A DNA stretch of 64,000 bases from Atherix ibis (lineage: Eukaryota; Arthropoda; Insecta; Diptera; Athericidae). The position numbers were made by a program, and so were the translations under genes. Positions 11,280 to 23,453 of this stretch are shown piece after piece (the first letter of the stretch is position 1; each line of letters begins with the position of its first letter). The stretch covers positions 63,340,951 through 63,404,950 of the forward strand of contig OY282608.1 of NCBI GenBank assembly GCA_958298945.1, in the 5' to 3' direction. The notes beneath the pieces are model-generated. The model worked only from the letters and a program-made list of their open reading frames with translations, was not told the origin of the DNA and searched no databases.

Positions 11280-12999
11280 TTTGTTGGTTTGTTGGCATGT
11301 TGGTTTGTTGGTTTGATGGCTTGTTGGCTTGTTGGATTGTTGGTTTGTTGGTTTTTTGGCTTGTTGGTTTGTTGGTTTGTTGGCTTGTTGGTTTGTTAGT
11401 TTGTTGGTTTGTTGGTTTGTTGGTTTGTTGCTTTGTTGGTTTGTTGGTTTGTTGGTTCGTTGGTTTGTTGGTTTATTTGTTTGTTGGCTTGTTGCTTTGT
11501 TGGTTTGTTGGTTTGTTGGTTAGTTGGCTTGTTGGTTTGTTAGTTTGTTGGTTTGTTGGTTTCTTGGTTTGTTGGTTTGTTGGCTTGTTGATTTTTTGGT
11601 TTGTTGGTTTGTTGGCTTGTTGGTTTGTTGGTTTGTTGGTTTGTTGGCATGTTGGTTTGTTGGTTTGATGGCTTGTTGGCTTGTTGGATTGTTGGTTTGT
11701 TGGTTTGTTGGCTTGTTGGTTTGTTGGTTTGTTGGCTTGTTGGTTTGTTAGTTTGTTGGTTTGTTGGCTTGTTGGTTTGTTGGCTTGTTGGTTTGTTGGT
11801 TTGTTGGTTTATTTGTTTGTTGGTTTGTTGGCTTGTTGGTTTGTTGGTTTGTTGGCTTGTTGGTTTGTTAGTTTGTTGGTTTGTTGGCTTGTTGGTTTGT
11901 TGGCTTGTTGGTTTTTTGGTTTGTTGGTTTGTTGGCTTGTTGGTTTGTTGGTTTGTTGGTTTGTTGGCATGTTGGTTTGTTGGTTTGATGGCTTGTTGGC
12001 TTGTTGGATTTTTGGTTTGTTGGTTTGTTGGCTTGTTGGTTTGTTGGTTTGTTGGCTTGTTGGTTTGTTAGTTTGTTGGTTTGTTGGTTTGTTAGTTTGT
12101 TGCCTTGTTGGTTTGTTGGCTTGTTGCTTTGTTGGTTTGTTGGTTTGTTGGTTAGTTGGCTTGTTGGTTTGTTAGTTTGTTGGTTTGTTGGTTTGTTGGT
12201 TTGTTGGTTTGTTGCTTTGTTGGTTTGTTAGTGTGTTGGCTTGTTGGCTTGTTGGTTTGTTGGCTTGTTGGTTTGTTAGTTTGTTGGCTTTTTGGTTACT
12301 TCGTTTGTTGGTTTGTTGGTTTGTGGGCATGTTGGTTTGTTGGTTTGATGGCTTGTTGGCTTGTTGGATTGTTGGTTTGTTGGTTTGTTGGCTTGTTGGT
12401 TTGTTGGATTGTTGGTTTGTTGGTTTGTTGGCTTGTTGGTTTGTTGGTTTGTTGGCTTGTTGGTTTGTTAGTTTGTTGGTTTGTTGGTTTGTTGGTTTAT
12501 TGGTTTGTTGGCTTGTTGGTTTGTTGGCTTGTTGGTTTGTTGGTTTGTTGGTTTGTTGGTTTGTTGGTTTGTTGGTTTGTGGGTTTGTTGGTTTGTTGGT
12601 TTGTTGGTTTATTTGTTTGTTGGTTTGTTGGCTTATTGGTTTGTTGGTTTGTTGGCTTGTTGGTTTGTTAGTTTGTTGGTTTGTTGGCTTGTTGGTTTGT
12701 TGGCTTGTTGGTTTTTTGGTTTGTTGGTTTGTTGGTTTGTAGGTTTGTTGGTTTGTTGGCATGTTGGTTTGTTGGTTTGATGGCTTGTTGGCTTGTTGGA
12801 TTTTTGGTTTGTTGGTTTGTTGGCTTGTTGGTTTGTTGGTTTGTTGGCTTGTTGGTTTGTTAGTTTGTTGGTTTGTTGGTTTGTTAGTTTGTTGCTTTGT
12901 TGGTTTGTTGGCTAGTTGCTTTGTTGGTTTGTTGGTTTGTTGGTTAGTTGGCTTGTTGGTTTGTTAGTTTGTTGGTTTGTTGGTTTGTTGGTTTGTTGG
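11280..12999 (+). repeat. Tandem 1720-base higher-order repeat, copy 2
   Basis: Immediate neighbour and near-perfect copy of 9560-11279. At its right end the sequence switches to a TTGCTTTG-TTAGTGTG cassette, which is a second-level copy of its own internal segment (see 12964-13390). Confidence 0.88.
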
Positions 13000-13390
13000 T
13001 TTGTTGCTTTGTTGGTTTGTTAGTGTGTTGGCTTGTTGGCTTGTTGGTTTGTTGGCTTGTTGGTTTGTTAGTTTGTTGGCTTTTTGGTTACTTCGTTTGT
13101 TGGTTTGTTGGTTTGTTGGTTTGTGGGCATGTTGGTTTGTTGGTTTGATGGCTTGTTGGCTTGTTGGATTGTTGGTTTGTTGGTTTGTTGGCTTGTTGGT
13201 TTGTTGGATTGTTGGTTTGTTGGTTTGTTGGCTTGTTGGTTTGTTGGTTTGTTGGCTTGTTGGTTTGTTAGTTTGTTGGTTTGTTGGTTTGTTGGTTTAT
13301 TGGTTTGTTGGCTTGTTGGTTTGTTGGCTTGTTGGTTTGTTGGTTTGTTGGTTTGTTGGTTTGTTGGTTTGTTGGTTTGTGGGTTTGTTG
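12964..13390 (+). repeat. Partial copy of 12172-12590 (792/800-base offset)
   Basis: TTAGTGTG (12228/13020) and TTACTTCG (near 12297/13089) share a 792-base offset. After one added unit before GGGCATG the offset is 800, through both GGATTG units and the TTTATTGG unit. The right end changes to GGTTAGTTCG near 13389 instead of TTTATTTG. Confidence 0.75.
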
Positions 13391-14279
13391 GTTAGTTCGT
13401 TTGTTGGTTTGTTAGTTTGTTGGTTTGTTGGCTTGTTGGCTTGTTTGTTTGTTGGTTTTTTGGTTTGTTGGTTTGTTGGTTTGTTGGTTTGTTAGTTTGT
13501 TGGTTTGTTGGTTTGTTGGTTTGTTGGTTTGTTGGTTTGTTGGTCTGTTGGCTTGTTGGTTTGTTAGTTTGTTGGTTTGTTGGTTTGTTGGTTTGTTGCT
13601 TTGTTGGTTTGTTGGTTTGTTGGTTTGTTGGTTTGTTGGTTTGTTGGTTTGTTGGTTTGTTGGTTTATTGGTTAGTTGGCTTGTTGGTTTGTTAGTTTGT
13701 TGGTTTGTTGGTTTGTTGGTTTGTTGGTTTGTTGGCTTGTTGGTTTGTTGGCTTGTTGGTTTGTTGGTTTGTTGGTTTGTTGGTTTGTTGGTTTGTTGGT
13801 TTGTGGGTTTGTTGGTTAGTTCGTTTGTTGGTTTGTTAGTTTGTTGGTTTGTTGGCTTGTTGGCTTGTTTGTTTGTTGGTTTTTTGGTTTGTTGGTTTGT
13901 TGGTTTGTTGGTTTGTTAGTTTGTTGGTTTGTTGGTTAGTTGGTTTGTTGGCTTGTTGGTTTGTTAGTTTGTTGGTTTGTTGGTTTGTAGGTTTGTTGGT
14001 TTGTTGGTTTGTTGGTTTGTTAGTTTGTTGGTTTGTTGGTTTGTTGGTTTGTTGGTTTGTTGGTTTATTGGTTTGTTGGCTTGTTGGTTTGTTAGTTTGT
14101 TGGTTTGTTGGTTTGTTGGTTTGTTGCTTTGTTGGTTTGTTAGTGTGTTGGCTTGTTGGCTTGTTGGTTTGTTGGCTTGTTGGTTTGTTAGTTTGTTGGC
14201 TTTTTGGTTACTTCGTTTGTTGGTTTGTTGGTTTGTTGGCTTGTTGGTATGTTGGTTAGTTGGCTTGTTGGCTTGTTAG

Positions 14280-14800
14280 TTTGTTGGTTTGTTGGTTTGT
14301 TGGTTTGTTGGTTTGTTGCTTTGTTGGTTTGTTAGTGTGTTGGCTTGTTGGCTTGTTGGTTTGTTGGCTTGTTGGTTTGTTAGTTTGTTGGCTTTTTGGT
14401 TACTTCGTTTGTTGGTTTGTTGGTTTGTTGGTTTGTGGGCATGTTGGTTTGTTGGTTTGATGGCTTGTTGGCTTGTTGGATTGTTGGTTTGTTGGTTTGT
14501 TGGCTTGTTGGTTTGTTGGTTTGTTGGCTTGTTGGTTTGTTAGTTTGTTGGTTTGTTGGTTTGTTGGTTTGTTGGTTTGTTGGCTTGTTGGTTTGTTGGC
14601 TTGTTGGTTTGTTGGTTTGTTGGTTTGTTGGTTTGTTGGTTTGTTGGTTTGTGGGTTTGTTGGTTAGTTCGTTTGTTGGTTTGTTAGTTTATTGGTTTGT
14701 TGGCTTGTTGGCTTGTTTGTTTGTTGGTTTTTTGGTTTGTTGGTTTGTTGGTTTGTTGGTTTGTTAGTTTGTTGGTTTGTTGGTTTGTTGGTTTGTTGGT
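14280..14800 (+). repeat. A cassette, 624-base offset, copy 1
   Basis: Matches 14904-15424 at 624 bases (78 octamers): TTAGTGTG 14333/14957, TTACTTCG near 14400/15023, and GGTTAGTTCG near 14662/15286. The same cassette begins A1 near position 60, so it is an ancestral A-type block. Confidence 0.78.
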
Positions 14801-14903
14801 TTGTTGGCTTATTGGCTTGTTGGTTTGTTGGCTTGTTGGCTTGTTGGTTTGTTAGTTTGTTGGCTTGTTGGTTTGTTGGTTTGTTGGCTTGTTGGTTTGT
14901 TAG

Positions 14904-15424
14904 TTTGTTGGTTTGTTGGTTTGTTGGTTTGTTGGTTTGTTGCTTTGTTGGTTTGTTAGTGTGTTGGCTTGTTGGCTTGTTGGTTTGTTGGCTTGTTGGT
15001 TTGTTAGTTTGTTGGCTTTTTGGTTACTTCGTTTGTTGGTTTGTTGGTTTGTTGGTTTGTGGGAATGTAGGTTTGTTGGTTTGATGGCTTGTTGGCTTGT
15101 TGGATTGTTGGTTTGTTGGTTTGTTGGCTTGTTGGTTTGTTGGTTTGTTGGCTTGTTGGTTTGTTAGTTTGTTGGTTTGTTGGTTTGTTGGTTTGTTGGT
15201 TTGTTGGCTTGTTGGTTTGTTGGCTTGTTGGTTTGTTGGTTTGTTGGTTTGTTGGTTTGTTGGTTTGTTGGTTTGTGGGTTTGTTGGTTAGTTCGTTTGT
15301 TGGTTTGTTAGTTTGTTGGTTTGTTGGCTTGTTGGCTTGTTTGTTTGTTGGTTTTTTGGTTTGTTGGTTTGTTGGTTTGTTAGTTTGTTGGTTTGTTGGC
15401 TTGTTGGTTTGTTGGTTTGTTGGC
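14904..15424 (+). repeat. A cassette, 624-base offset, copy 2
   Basis: Copy of 14280-14800. It is distinguished by GGGAATGTAGG near 15061, where the other A cassettes read GGGCATGTTGG. It ends just before the second A/B junction. Confidence 0.77.
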
Positions 15425-15505
15425 TTGTTGGCTTGTTGGTTTGTTGGCTTGTTGGCTTGTTGGTTTGTTAGTTTGTTGGCTTGTTGGTTTGTTGGTTTGT
15501 TGGTT

Positions 15506-18500
15506 TGTTGGTTTATTTGTTTGTTAGTTGTTGGCTTGTTGGTTTGTTGGTTTGTTGGCTTGTTGGTTTGTTGGTTTGTTGGCATGTTGGTTTGTTGGCT
15601 TGTTGGCTGGTTGATTTGTTGGTTTGTAGTTTTTTGGTTTGTTGGTTTATTGGTTTGTTGGTTTGTTGGTTTGTTGGTTTATTTGTTTGTTGGTTTGTTG
15701 GCTTGTTGGTTTGTTGATTTGTTGGTTTGTTGGTTTGTTGGTTTGTTGGTTTGCTGGTTTGTTAGTTTGTTGGTTTGTTGGTTTGTTGGTTTATTTGTTT
15801 GTTGGTTTGTTGGCTTGTTGGTTTGTTGGTTTGTTGGCTTGTTGGTTTGTTGGTTTTTTGGTTTATAGGCTTGTTGCTTTGTTGGTTTGTGGGTTTGTTG
15901 GCTTGTTGGCTTGTTGGTTTGTTAGTTTGTTGGCTTTTTGGTTACTTGGTTTATTGGTTTGTTAGTTTGTTGGCTTGTTGGTTTGTTGGCTTGTTGGTTT
16001 GTTGGTTTGTTGGTTTGTTGGCTTGTTGGCTTGTTGGTTTGTTGGTTTGTTGGTTCATTGGTTTGTTGGTTTGTTGGCATGTTGGCTTGTTGGTTTGTTG
16101 GTTTGTTGGTTTGTTGGTTTGTTGGTTTGTTGGTTTTTTGGTTTGTTGGTTTGTTGGCTCGTTGGTTTGTTGGTTTAATGGCTTGTTGGCTTGTTGGTTT
16201 GTTGGTTTGTTGGCTTGTTGGTTACTTAGTTTGTTGGTTTGTTGGTTTGTTGGTTTGTTGGTTTGTTGGCTTGTCAGCTTTTTGGCTTGTTGGTTTGTTG
16301 GTTAGTTCGTTCGTTGATTTGTAAGTTTGTTGGTTTGTTGGCTGGTTGGCTTGTTGGTTTGTTGGTTTGTTGGTTTGTTGGTTTGTTGGTTTGTTGGTTT
16401 ATTTGTTTGTTGGTTTGTTGGCTTGTTGGTTTGTTGGTTTGTTGGTTTGTTGGCTTCTTGGTTTGTTGGTTTGTTGGTTTGTTGGCTTGTTGGTTTGTTG
16501 GTTTGTTGGCTTGTTGGTTTGTTGGCTTGTTGGGTTGTTGGTTTGTTAGCTTGTTGGCTTGTTGGTTTGTTGGTTTGTTGGTTTGTTGGTTTATTTGTTT
16601 GTTGGTTTGTTGGCTTGTTGGCTTGTTGGATTGTTGGTTGGTTGGCTTGTTGGTTTGTTGGTTTGTTAGTTTGTTGGCTTTTTGGTTACTTGGTTTGTTG
16701 GTTTGTTGGCTTGTTGGCTTGTTGGTTTGTTGGTTTGTTGGCTTGTTGGTTTGTTAGTTTGTTGGTTTGTTGGCTTGTTGGCTTGTTGGTGTGTTGGTTT
16801 GTTGGTTTGTTGGTTTGTTTGTTTGTTGGTTTTTTGGTTTGTTGGTTTTTTGGTTTGTTGGTTTGTTGGCTTGTTGGTTTGTTGGTTTGTTGGCTTGTTG
16901 GCTTGCTGGTTTGTTGATTTGTTGGCTTGTTGGCTTGTTAGTTTGTTGGTTTGTTGGTTTGTTGGTTTGTTGCTTTGTTGGTTTGTTGGTTTGTTGGTTT
17001 GTTGGCTTGTTGGCTTGTTGGTTTGTTAGTTTGTTGGCTTTTTGGTTACTTGGTTTGTTGGTTTGTTGGTTTGTTGGCTTGTTGGTTTGTTGGCTTGTTG
17101 GTTTGTTGGTTTGTTGGTTTGTTGGCTTGTTGGTTTGTTGGTTTGTTGGTTTGTTGGTTTGTTGGTTTGTTGGTTTTTTGGTTTGTTGGTTTGTTGGTTT
17201 ATTGGCTTGTTAGTTTGTTGGTTTATTGGCTTGTTAGTTTGTTGGTTTGTTGGCTTGTTGGCTTGTTGGTTTGTTGGTTTGTTGGCTTGTTGGTTTGTTA
17301 GTTTGTTGGTTTTTGTACTTGTTGGCTTGTTGGTTTGTTGGTTTGTTGGTTTGTTAGTTTGTTGGTTTGTTGGTTTTTTGGTTTGTTGGTTTGTTGGTTT
17401 GTTGGCTTGTTGGTTTGTTGGTTTGTTGGCTTGTTGGCTTGTTGGTTTGTTGGTTTGTTGGTTTGTTGGCTTGTTGGCTTGTTGGTTTGTTGGTTTGTTA
17501 GTTTGTTGGTTTGTTGGTTTGCTGCTTTGTTGGTTTGTTGGTTTGTTGGCTTGTTGGCTTATTGGTTTGTTAGTTTGTTGGCTTTTTGGTTACTTGATTT
17601 GTTGGTTTTTTGGTTTGTTGGTTTGTTGGTTTGTTGGCTTGTTGGTTTGTTGTTTTGTTGGTTTGTTGGCTTGTTGGCTTGTTGGTTTGTTGGTTTGTTG
17701 GTTTGTTGGTTTGTTGGTTTGTTGGTTTGTTGGTTTTTTGGTTTGTTGGTTTGTTGGTTTGTTGGCTTGTTGGTTTGTTGGTTTGTTTGCTTGTTGGCTT
17801 GTTGGTTTGTTGGTTTGTTGGCTTGTTGGTTTCTTAGTTTGTTGGTTTGTTGGTTTGTTGGTTTGTTGGCTTGTTGGTTTGTTGGTTTGTTGGTTAGTTC
17901 GTTTGTTGGTTTGTTGGTTTGTTGCTTTGTTGGTTTGTTGGCTTTTTGGTTTGTTGGTTTGTTGGCTTGTTGGCTTGTTGGTTTGTTGGTTTGTTGGCTT
18001 GTTGGCTTGTTGGTTTGTTGGTTTGTTGGTTTTTTGGTTTGTTGGTTTGTTGGTTTGTTGGTTTGTTGGTTTGTTGGTTTGTTGGTTTGTTGGTTTGTTG
18101 GTTTGTTGGTTTATTTGTTTGTTGGTTTGTTGGCTTGTTGGTTTGTTGGTTTGTTGGTTTGTTGGCTTGTTGGTTTACTGGTTTGTTGGTTTGTTGGGTT
18201 GTTGGTTTGTTGGCTTGTTGGCTTGTTGGTTTGTTGGTTTGTTGGCTTGTTGGCTTGTTGGCTTGTTGGTTTGTTGGTTTGTAGGTTTGTTGGTTTATTT
18301 GTTTGTTGGTTTGTTGGCTTGTTGGTTTGTTGGTTTGTTGGCTTGTTGGCTTGTTGGTTTGTTGGTTTGTTGGTTTGTTGGTTTGTTGGTTTGTTGGTTT
18401 GTTGGTTTGTTTGTTTGTTGGTTTGTTGGTTTGTTGGCTTGTTGGTTTGTTGGTTTGTTGGCTTGTTGGCTTGTTGGTTTGTTGGTTTGTTGGTTTGTTG

Positions 18501-18640
18501 GTTTGTTGGCTTGTTGGTTTGTTGGTTTGTTGGCTTGTTGGTTTGTTGGTTTGTTGGTTTGTTGGCTTGTTGGCTTGTTGGTTTGTTGGTTTGTTGGCTT
18601 GTTGGTTTGTTGGTTTGTTGGTTTGTTCGCTTGTTGGCTT
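15506..18640 (+). repeat. Array domain B2 (B-type barcode)
   Basis: It opens with the same junction as B1: GGTTTATTTG, a 7-base unit at 15526, GGCATG, and a TTTGTAG unit with a one-base loss between 15621 and 15636. TTACTTGG markers replace TTACTTCG, with TTACTTAG near 16210 and TTACTTGA near 17590. TTTATTTG units are common. A degraded GGTTAGTTCG with a second TTCG lies near 16300. A rare TTTTTGTACTTG pair near 17308 keeps the register. No TTCGTTTGATGG marker occurs until the next domain. Confidence 0.7.
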
Positions 18641-21007
18641 GTTGCTTTGTTCGTTTGATGGTTTGTTGGTTTGTTGGTTTTTTGGTTTGTTGGTTTTTTG
18701 GTTTGTTGCTTTGTTGGTTTGTTGGTTTGTTGCCTTGTTGGCTTGTTGGTTTGTTGGCTTGTTGGTTTGTTAGTTTGTTGGCTTTTTGGTTACTTGGTTT
18801 GTTGGTTTGTTGGCTTGTTGACTTGTTGGTTTGTTGCTTTGTTCGTTTGATGGTTTGTTGGTTTATTGGTTACTTTGTTTGTTGGTTTGTTGGTTTGTTG
18901 GCTTGTTGGTTTGTTGGCTTGTTGGTTTGTTGGCTTGTTGGTGTGTTGGTTTGTTGGCCTGTTGGCTTGTTGGTTTGTTGGTTTGTTGGTTTGTTGGTTT
19001 GTTGGTTTTTGGTTTGTTGGTTTGTTGGTTTATTTATTTGTTAGTTTGTTGGCTTGTTGGTTTGTTGGTTTGTTGGTTTGTTGGCTTGTTGGTTTATTGG
19101 TTTGGTATTTTGTTGGCTTGTTGGCTTGTTGGTTTGTTGGTTTTTTGGTTTGTTGGTTTATTTGTTTGTTGGCTTGTTGGTTTGTTGGTTTGTTGGCTTG
19201 TTGGTTTGTTGGTTTGTTGGTTTGTTGGCTTGTTGGCTTGTTGGCTTGTTGGTTTGTTTGTTTGTTGTCTTGTTGGCTTGTTGGTTTATTGGTAAGTTCG
19301 TTTGTTGGTTTGTTAGTTTGTTGGTTTGTTGGTTTGTTGGCTTGTTGGCTTGTTGGTTTGTTGGTTTGTTGGCTTGTTGGTTTGTTGGCTTGTTGGTTTG
19401 TTGGCTTGTTGGTTTGTTGGTTTGTTAGTTTGTTGGCTTGTTGGTTTGTTGGTTTGTTGGCTTGTTGGTTTGTTGGCTTGTTGGTTACTTCGTTTTTTGG
19501 TTTGTTGGTTTGTTGGCTTGTTGGTTTGTTGGCTTATTGGTTTATTGGTTTGTTGGTTTGTTGGCGTGTTGGCTTGTTGGTTTGTTGGTTTGTTGGTTTG
19601 TTGGTTTGTTGGTTTTTTGGTTTGTTGGTTTATTTGTTTGTTGGTTTGTTGGCTTGTTGGTTTGTTGGTTTGTTGGTTTGTTGGTTTGTTGGTTTTTTGG
19701 TTTGTTGGTTTATTTGTTTGTTGGTTTGTTGGCTTGTTGGTTTGTAGGTTTGTTGGCTTGTTGGCTTGTTGGTTTGCTGGTTTGTTGGCTTGTTGGTTTG
19801 TTGGTTTGTTGGCTTGTTGGCTTGTTGCTTTGTTGGTTTGTTAGTTTGTTGGTTTGTTGGCTTGTTGGTTTGTTAGTTTGTTAGCTTTTTGGTTACTTGG
19901 TTTGTTGGTTTGTTGGTTTGTTGGTTTGTTGGTTTGTTGGCTTGTTGGTTTGTTGGCTTGTTGGTTTGTTGGTTTGTTGGTTTGTTGGCTTGTTGGCTTG
20001 TCGGTTTGTTGGTTTGTTGGTTTGTTGGTTTGTTGGTTTGTTGGTTTGTTGGTTTGTTGGTTTGTTGGTTTGTTGGTTTTTTTGGTTTGTTGGTTTATTT
20101 GTTTGTTGGTTTGTTAGCTTGTTGGTTTGTTGGTTTGTTGGTTTGTTGGCTTGTTGGTTTGTTGGTTTGTTGGCTTGTTGGCTGGTTGGTTTGTTGGTTT
20201 GTTGGCTTGTTGGCTTGTGTGCTTGTTGGTTTGTTGGTTTGTTGGTTTTTTGGTTTGTTGGTTTGTTGGTTTGTTGGTTTGTTGGTTTGTTGGTTTGTTG
20301 GTTTGTTGGTTTATTTGTTTGTTGGTTTGTTGGCTTGTTGGTTTTTTGGTTTGTTGGTTTGTTGGTTTGTTGGCTTGTTGGTTTGTTGGTTTGTGGGCTT
20401 GGTGGCTTGTTGCTTTGTTGGTTTGTTGGTTTGTTGGCTTCTTGGCTTGTTGGTTTGTTAGTTTGTTGGCTTTTTGGTTACTTGGTTTGTTGGGTTGTTG
20501 GTTTGTTGGCTTGTTGGTTTGTTGGCTTGTTGGTTTGTTGGTTTGTTGGTTTGTTGGCTTGTTGGCTTGTTGGTTTGTTGGTTTGTTGGTTTGTTGGTTT
20601 ATTTGTTTGTTGGTTTGTTGGCTTGTTGGTTTGTTGGTTTGTTGGTTTGTTGGCTTGTTGGTTTGTTGGCATGTTGGCTTGTTGCTTTGTTGGTTTTTTG
20701 GTTTGTTGGCTTGTTGGCTTGTTGGTTTGTTAGTTTGTTTGGTTTTTGGTTACTTGGTTTTTTGGTTTGTTGGTTTGTTGGCTTGTTGGTTTGTTGGCTT
20801 GTTGGTTGGTTGGTTTGTTGCTTTGTTGGCTTGTTGGTTTGTTGGTTTGCTGGCTTGTTGGCTTGTTGGTTTGTTGGTTTGTTGGTTTGTTGGCTTGTTG
20901 GCTACTTAGTTTGTTGGTTTGTTGGTTTGTTGGTTTGTTGGTTTGTTGGTTTGTTGGCTTGTTGGCTTATTGGTTTGTTGGTTAGTTCGTTTGTTGGTTT
21001 GTTAGTT

Positions 21008-23453
21008 TGTTGGTTTGTTGGCTTGTTGATTTGTTGGTTTGTTGGTTTGTTGGTTTGTTGGTTGGTTGGTTTTTTGGTTTGTTGGTTTGTTGGTTTAATG
21101 GCTTGTTGGTTTGTTGGTTTGTTGGCTTATTGGTTACTTAGTTTGTTGGTTTGTTGGTTTTTTGGTTTGTTGGCTTGTTGGCTTATTGGTTTGTTGGTTA
21201 GTTCGTTTGTTGGTTTGTTAGTTTGTTGGTTTGTTGGCTTGTTGGCTTGTTGGTTTGTTGGTTTTTGGTTTGTTGGTTTGTTGGTTTGTTGGTTTGTTGA
21301 TTTATTTGTTTGTTGGTTTGTTGGCTTGTTTGTTTGTTGGTTTGTTGGTTTGTTGGTTTTTTGGTTTGTTGGTTTGTTGGTTTGTTGGTTTGTTGGTTTG
21401 TTGGTTTGTTGGCTTGTTGGTTTGTTGGTTTGTTGGCTTGTTGGCTTGTTGGTTTGTTGGTTTGTTGGTTTGTTGGTTTGTCGGTTTTTTTGTTTGTTGG
21501 TTTGTTGGCTTGTTGTCTGGTTGGCTTGTTGGTTTGTTGGCTTGTTGGTTTGTTAGTTTGTTGGCTTTTTGGTTACTTGGTTTCTTGGTTTGTTGGTTTA
21601 TTGATTTTTTGGTTAATTGGTTTGTTGGCTTGTTGGTTTGTTGGTTTGTTGGCTTGTTGGCTTTTTGGTTTGTTGGCTTGTTGGCTTGTTGGTTTGTTGG
21701 TTTGTTGGCTTGTTGGTTTGTTGGCTTGATGGCCTGTTTCTTTGTTAGTTTGTTGGTTTGTTGGCTTTTTGTCTTGTTGGTTTGTTAGTTTGTTGGCTTT
21801 TCGGTTACTTAGTTTATTGGTTTATTGGCTTGTGGGTTTGTTGGCTTGTTGGTTTGTTGGTTTGTTGGTTTGTTGGTTTGTTGGCTTGTTGGCTTGTTGG
21901 TTTGTTGGTTTGTTGGTTTGTTGGTTTTTTGGTATGTTGGTTTATTTGTTTGTTGGTTTGTTGGCTTGTTGGTTTGTTGGTTTGTTGGTTTGTTGGCTTG
22001 TTGGTTTGTTGGTTTGTTGGCTTGTTGGCTTGTTGATTTTTTGGTTTGATGGCTTGTTGGCTTGTTGGTTTGTTGGTTTGTTGGTTTTTTGGTTTGTTGG
22101 TTTGTTGGTTTGTTGGTTTGTTGGTTTGTAGGTTTATTTGTTTGTTGGTTTGTTGGCTTGTTGGTTTGTTGGTTTGTTGGTATTTTGGTTTGTTGATTTG
22201 TTGGCTTGTTGGTTTGTTGGTTTGTTGGTTTGTTGGCTTATTGGCTTGTTGGTTTGTTGGTTTGTTGGCTTGTTGGTTTGTTGGTTTGTTCGATTGTTGC
22301 TTTGTTGGTTTGTTGGTTTGTTGGATTGTTGGTTGTTGGTTTGTCGGTTTGTTGGTTTGTTGGTTTGTTGGTTTGTTGGTTTTTTGGTTTGTTGGTTTGT
22401 TGGTTTGTTGGCTTGTTGGTTTGTTGGTTTGTTGGCTTGTTGGCTTGTTGGTTTGTTGGTTTGTTGGTTTGTTGGTTTGTTGGTTTGTTGGCTTGTTGGT
22501 TTGTTGGTTTGTTGGCTTGTTGGTTTATGGGTTTGTTGGTTTGTTGGCTTGTTGGCTTGTTGGTTTGTTAGTTTGTTGGCTTGTTGGTTTGTTGGTGTGT
22601 TGGCTTGTTGGCTTGTTGCTTTGTTCGTTTGATGGTTTGTTGGTTTGTTGGTTTTTTGGTTTGTTGGTTTTTTGGTTTGTTGCTTTGTTGGTTTGTTGGT
22701 TTGTTGGCTTGTTGGCTTGTTGGTTTGTTGGCTTGTTGGTTTGTTAGTTTGTTAGCTTTTTGGTTACTTGGTTTGTTGGTTTGTTTGCTTGTTGGCTTGT
22801 TCGTTTGTTGCTTTGTTCGTTTGATGGTTTGTTGGTTTGTTGGTTACTTGGTTTGTTGGTTTGTTGGTTTATTGGCTTGTTGGTTTGTTGGTTTGTTGGC
22901 TTGTTGGCTTGTTGCTTTGTTGGTTTGTTGGTTTGTTGGCTTGGTGGCTTGTTGGTTTGTTAGTTTGTTGGCTTTTTGGTTACTTGGTTTGTTGGTTTGT
23001 TGGTTTGTTGGCTTGTTGGTTTGTTGGCTTGTTGGTTTGTTGGTTTGTTGGTTTGTTAGCTTGTTGGCTTGGTGGTTTGTTGGCTTGTTGGTTTGTTGCT
23101 TTATTGGCTTGTTGGCTTGTTGGTTTGTTGGTTTGTTGGCTTGTTGGTTACTTAGTTTGTTGGTTTGTTGGTTTGTTGGTTTGTTGGCTTGTTGGCTTGT
23201 TGGTTTGTTGGTTAGTTCGTTTGTTGATTTGTTAGTTTGTTGGTTTGTTGGCTTGTTGGTTTGTTGGCTTGTTTGTTTGTTGGTTTATTGGTTTGTTGGC
23301 TTCTTAGTTTGTTGGTTTGTTGGTTTGTTGGCTTGTTGGTTTGTTGGTTTGTTGGCTTGTTGGTTTGTTGGCTTGTTGGCTTGTTGGTTTGTTGGTTTGT
23401 TGGCTTGTTGGCTTGTGGGTTTGTTGGTTTGTTGGTTTGTCGGTTTATTTGTT
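21008..23453 (+). repeat. Tandem 2446-base higher-order repeat, copy 1
   Basis: Matches 23454-25909, offset 2446 at the left and 2438 further right. Landmarks: TTGATTTG 21028/23474, TTTAATGG 21096/23542, 7-base units 21260/23706 and 22331/24769, and TTCGTTTGATGG 22625/25063. The length is 6 modulo 8, exactly what two 7-base units inside the block predict. Confidence 0.87.

Larger units (their letters stand above)
4081..15505 (+). repeat. Array domain A2 (A-type barcode, long constant-register block)
   Basis: A-type markers return, starting with a TTAGCGTG variant near 4100. TTAGTGTG recurs near 4287, 5893, 8349, 9373, 10508, 12228, 13020, 14142, 14333 and 14957. TTACTTCG follows each at about 65-70 bases. 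GGGCATG or GGCATG plus GATGG follow several of them. From 5638 to 15526 the octamer GG stays at 6 modulo 8 with no net shift, about 1236 units. The block contains the 1607-, 968/1016/1024-, 1720- and 624-base duplications listed separately. Confidence 0.8.

Noticed and set aside
10452..12762. Two identical 196-codon Q/N/T/P/K-rich frames on the - strand (10452-11042 and 12172-12762), and similar ones at 15004-15585 and 20478-20672
   Set aside because: They are the complement of the octamer, bounded only where a TTA on the + strand makes a stop. The identical pair is explained by the 1720-base duplication.
166..15040. CENP-B-box-like sequence in CTTCGTTTGTTGG
   Set aside because: Only the first seven bases resemble the box. 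The required second CG-containing half is missing at every copy I looked at.
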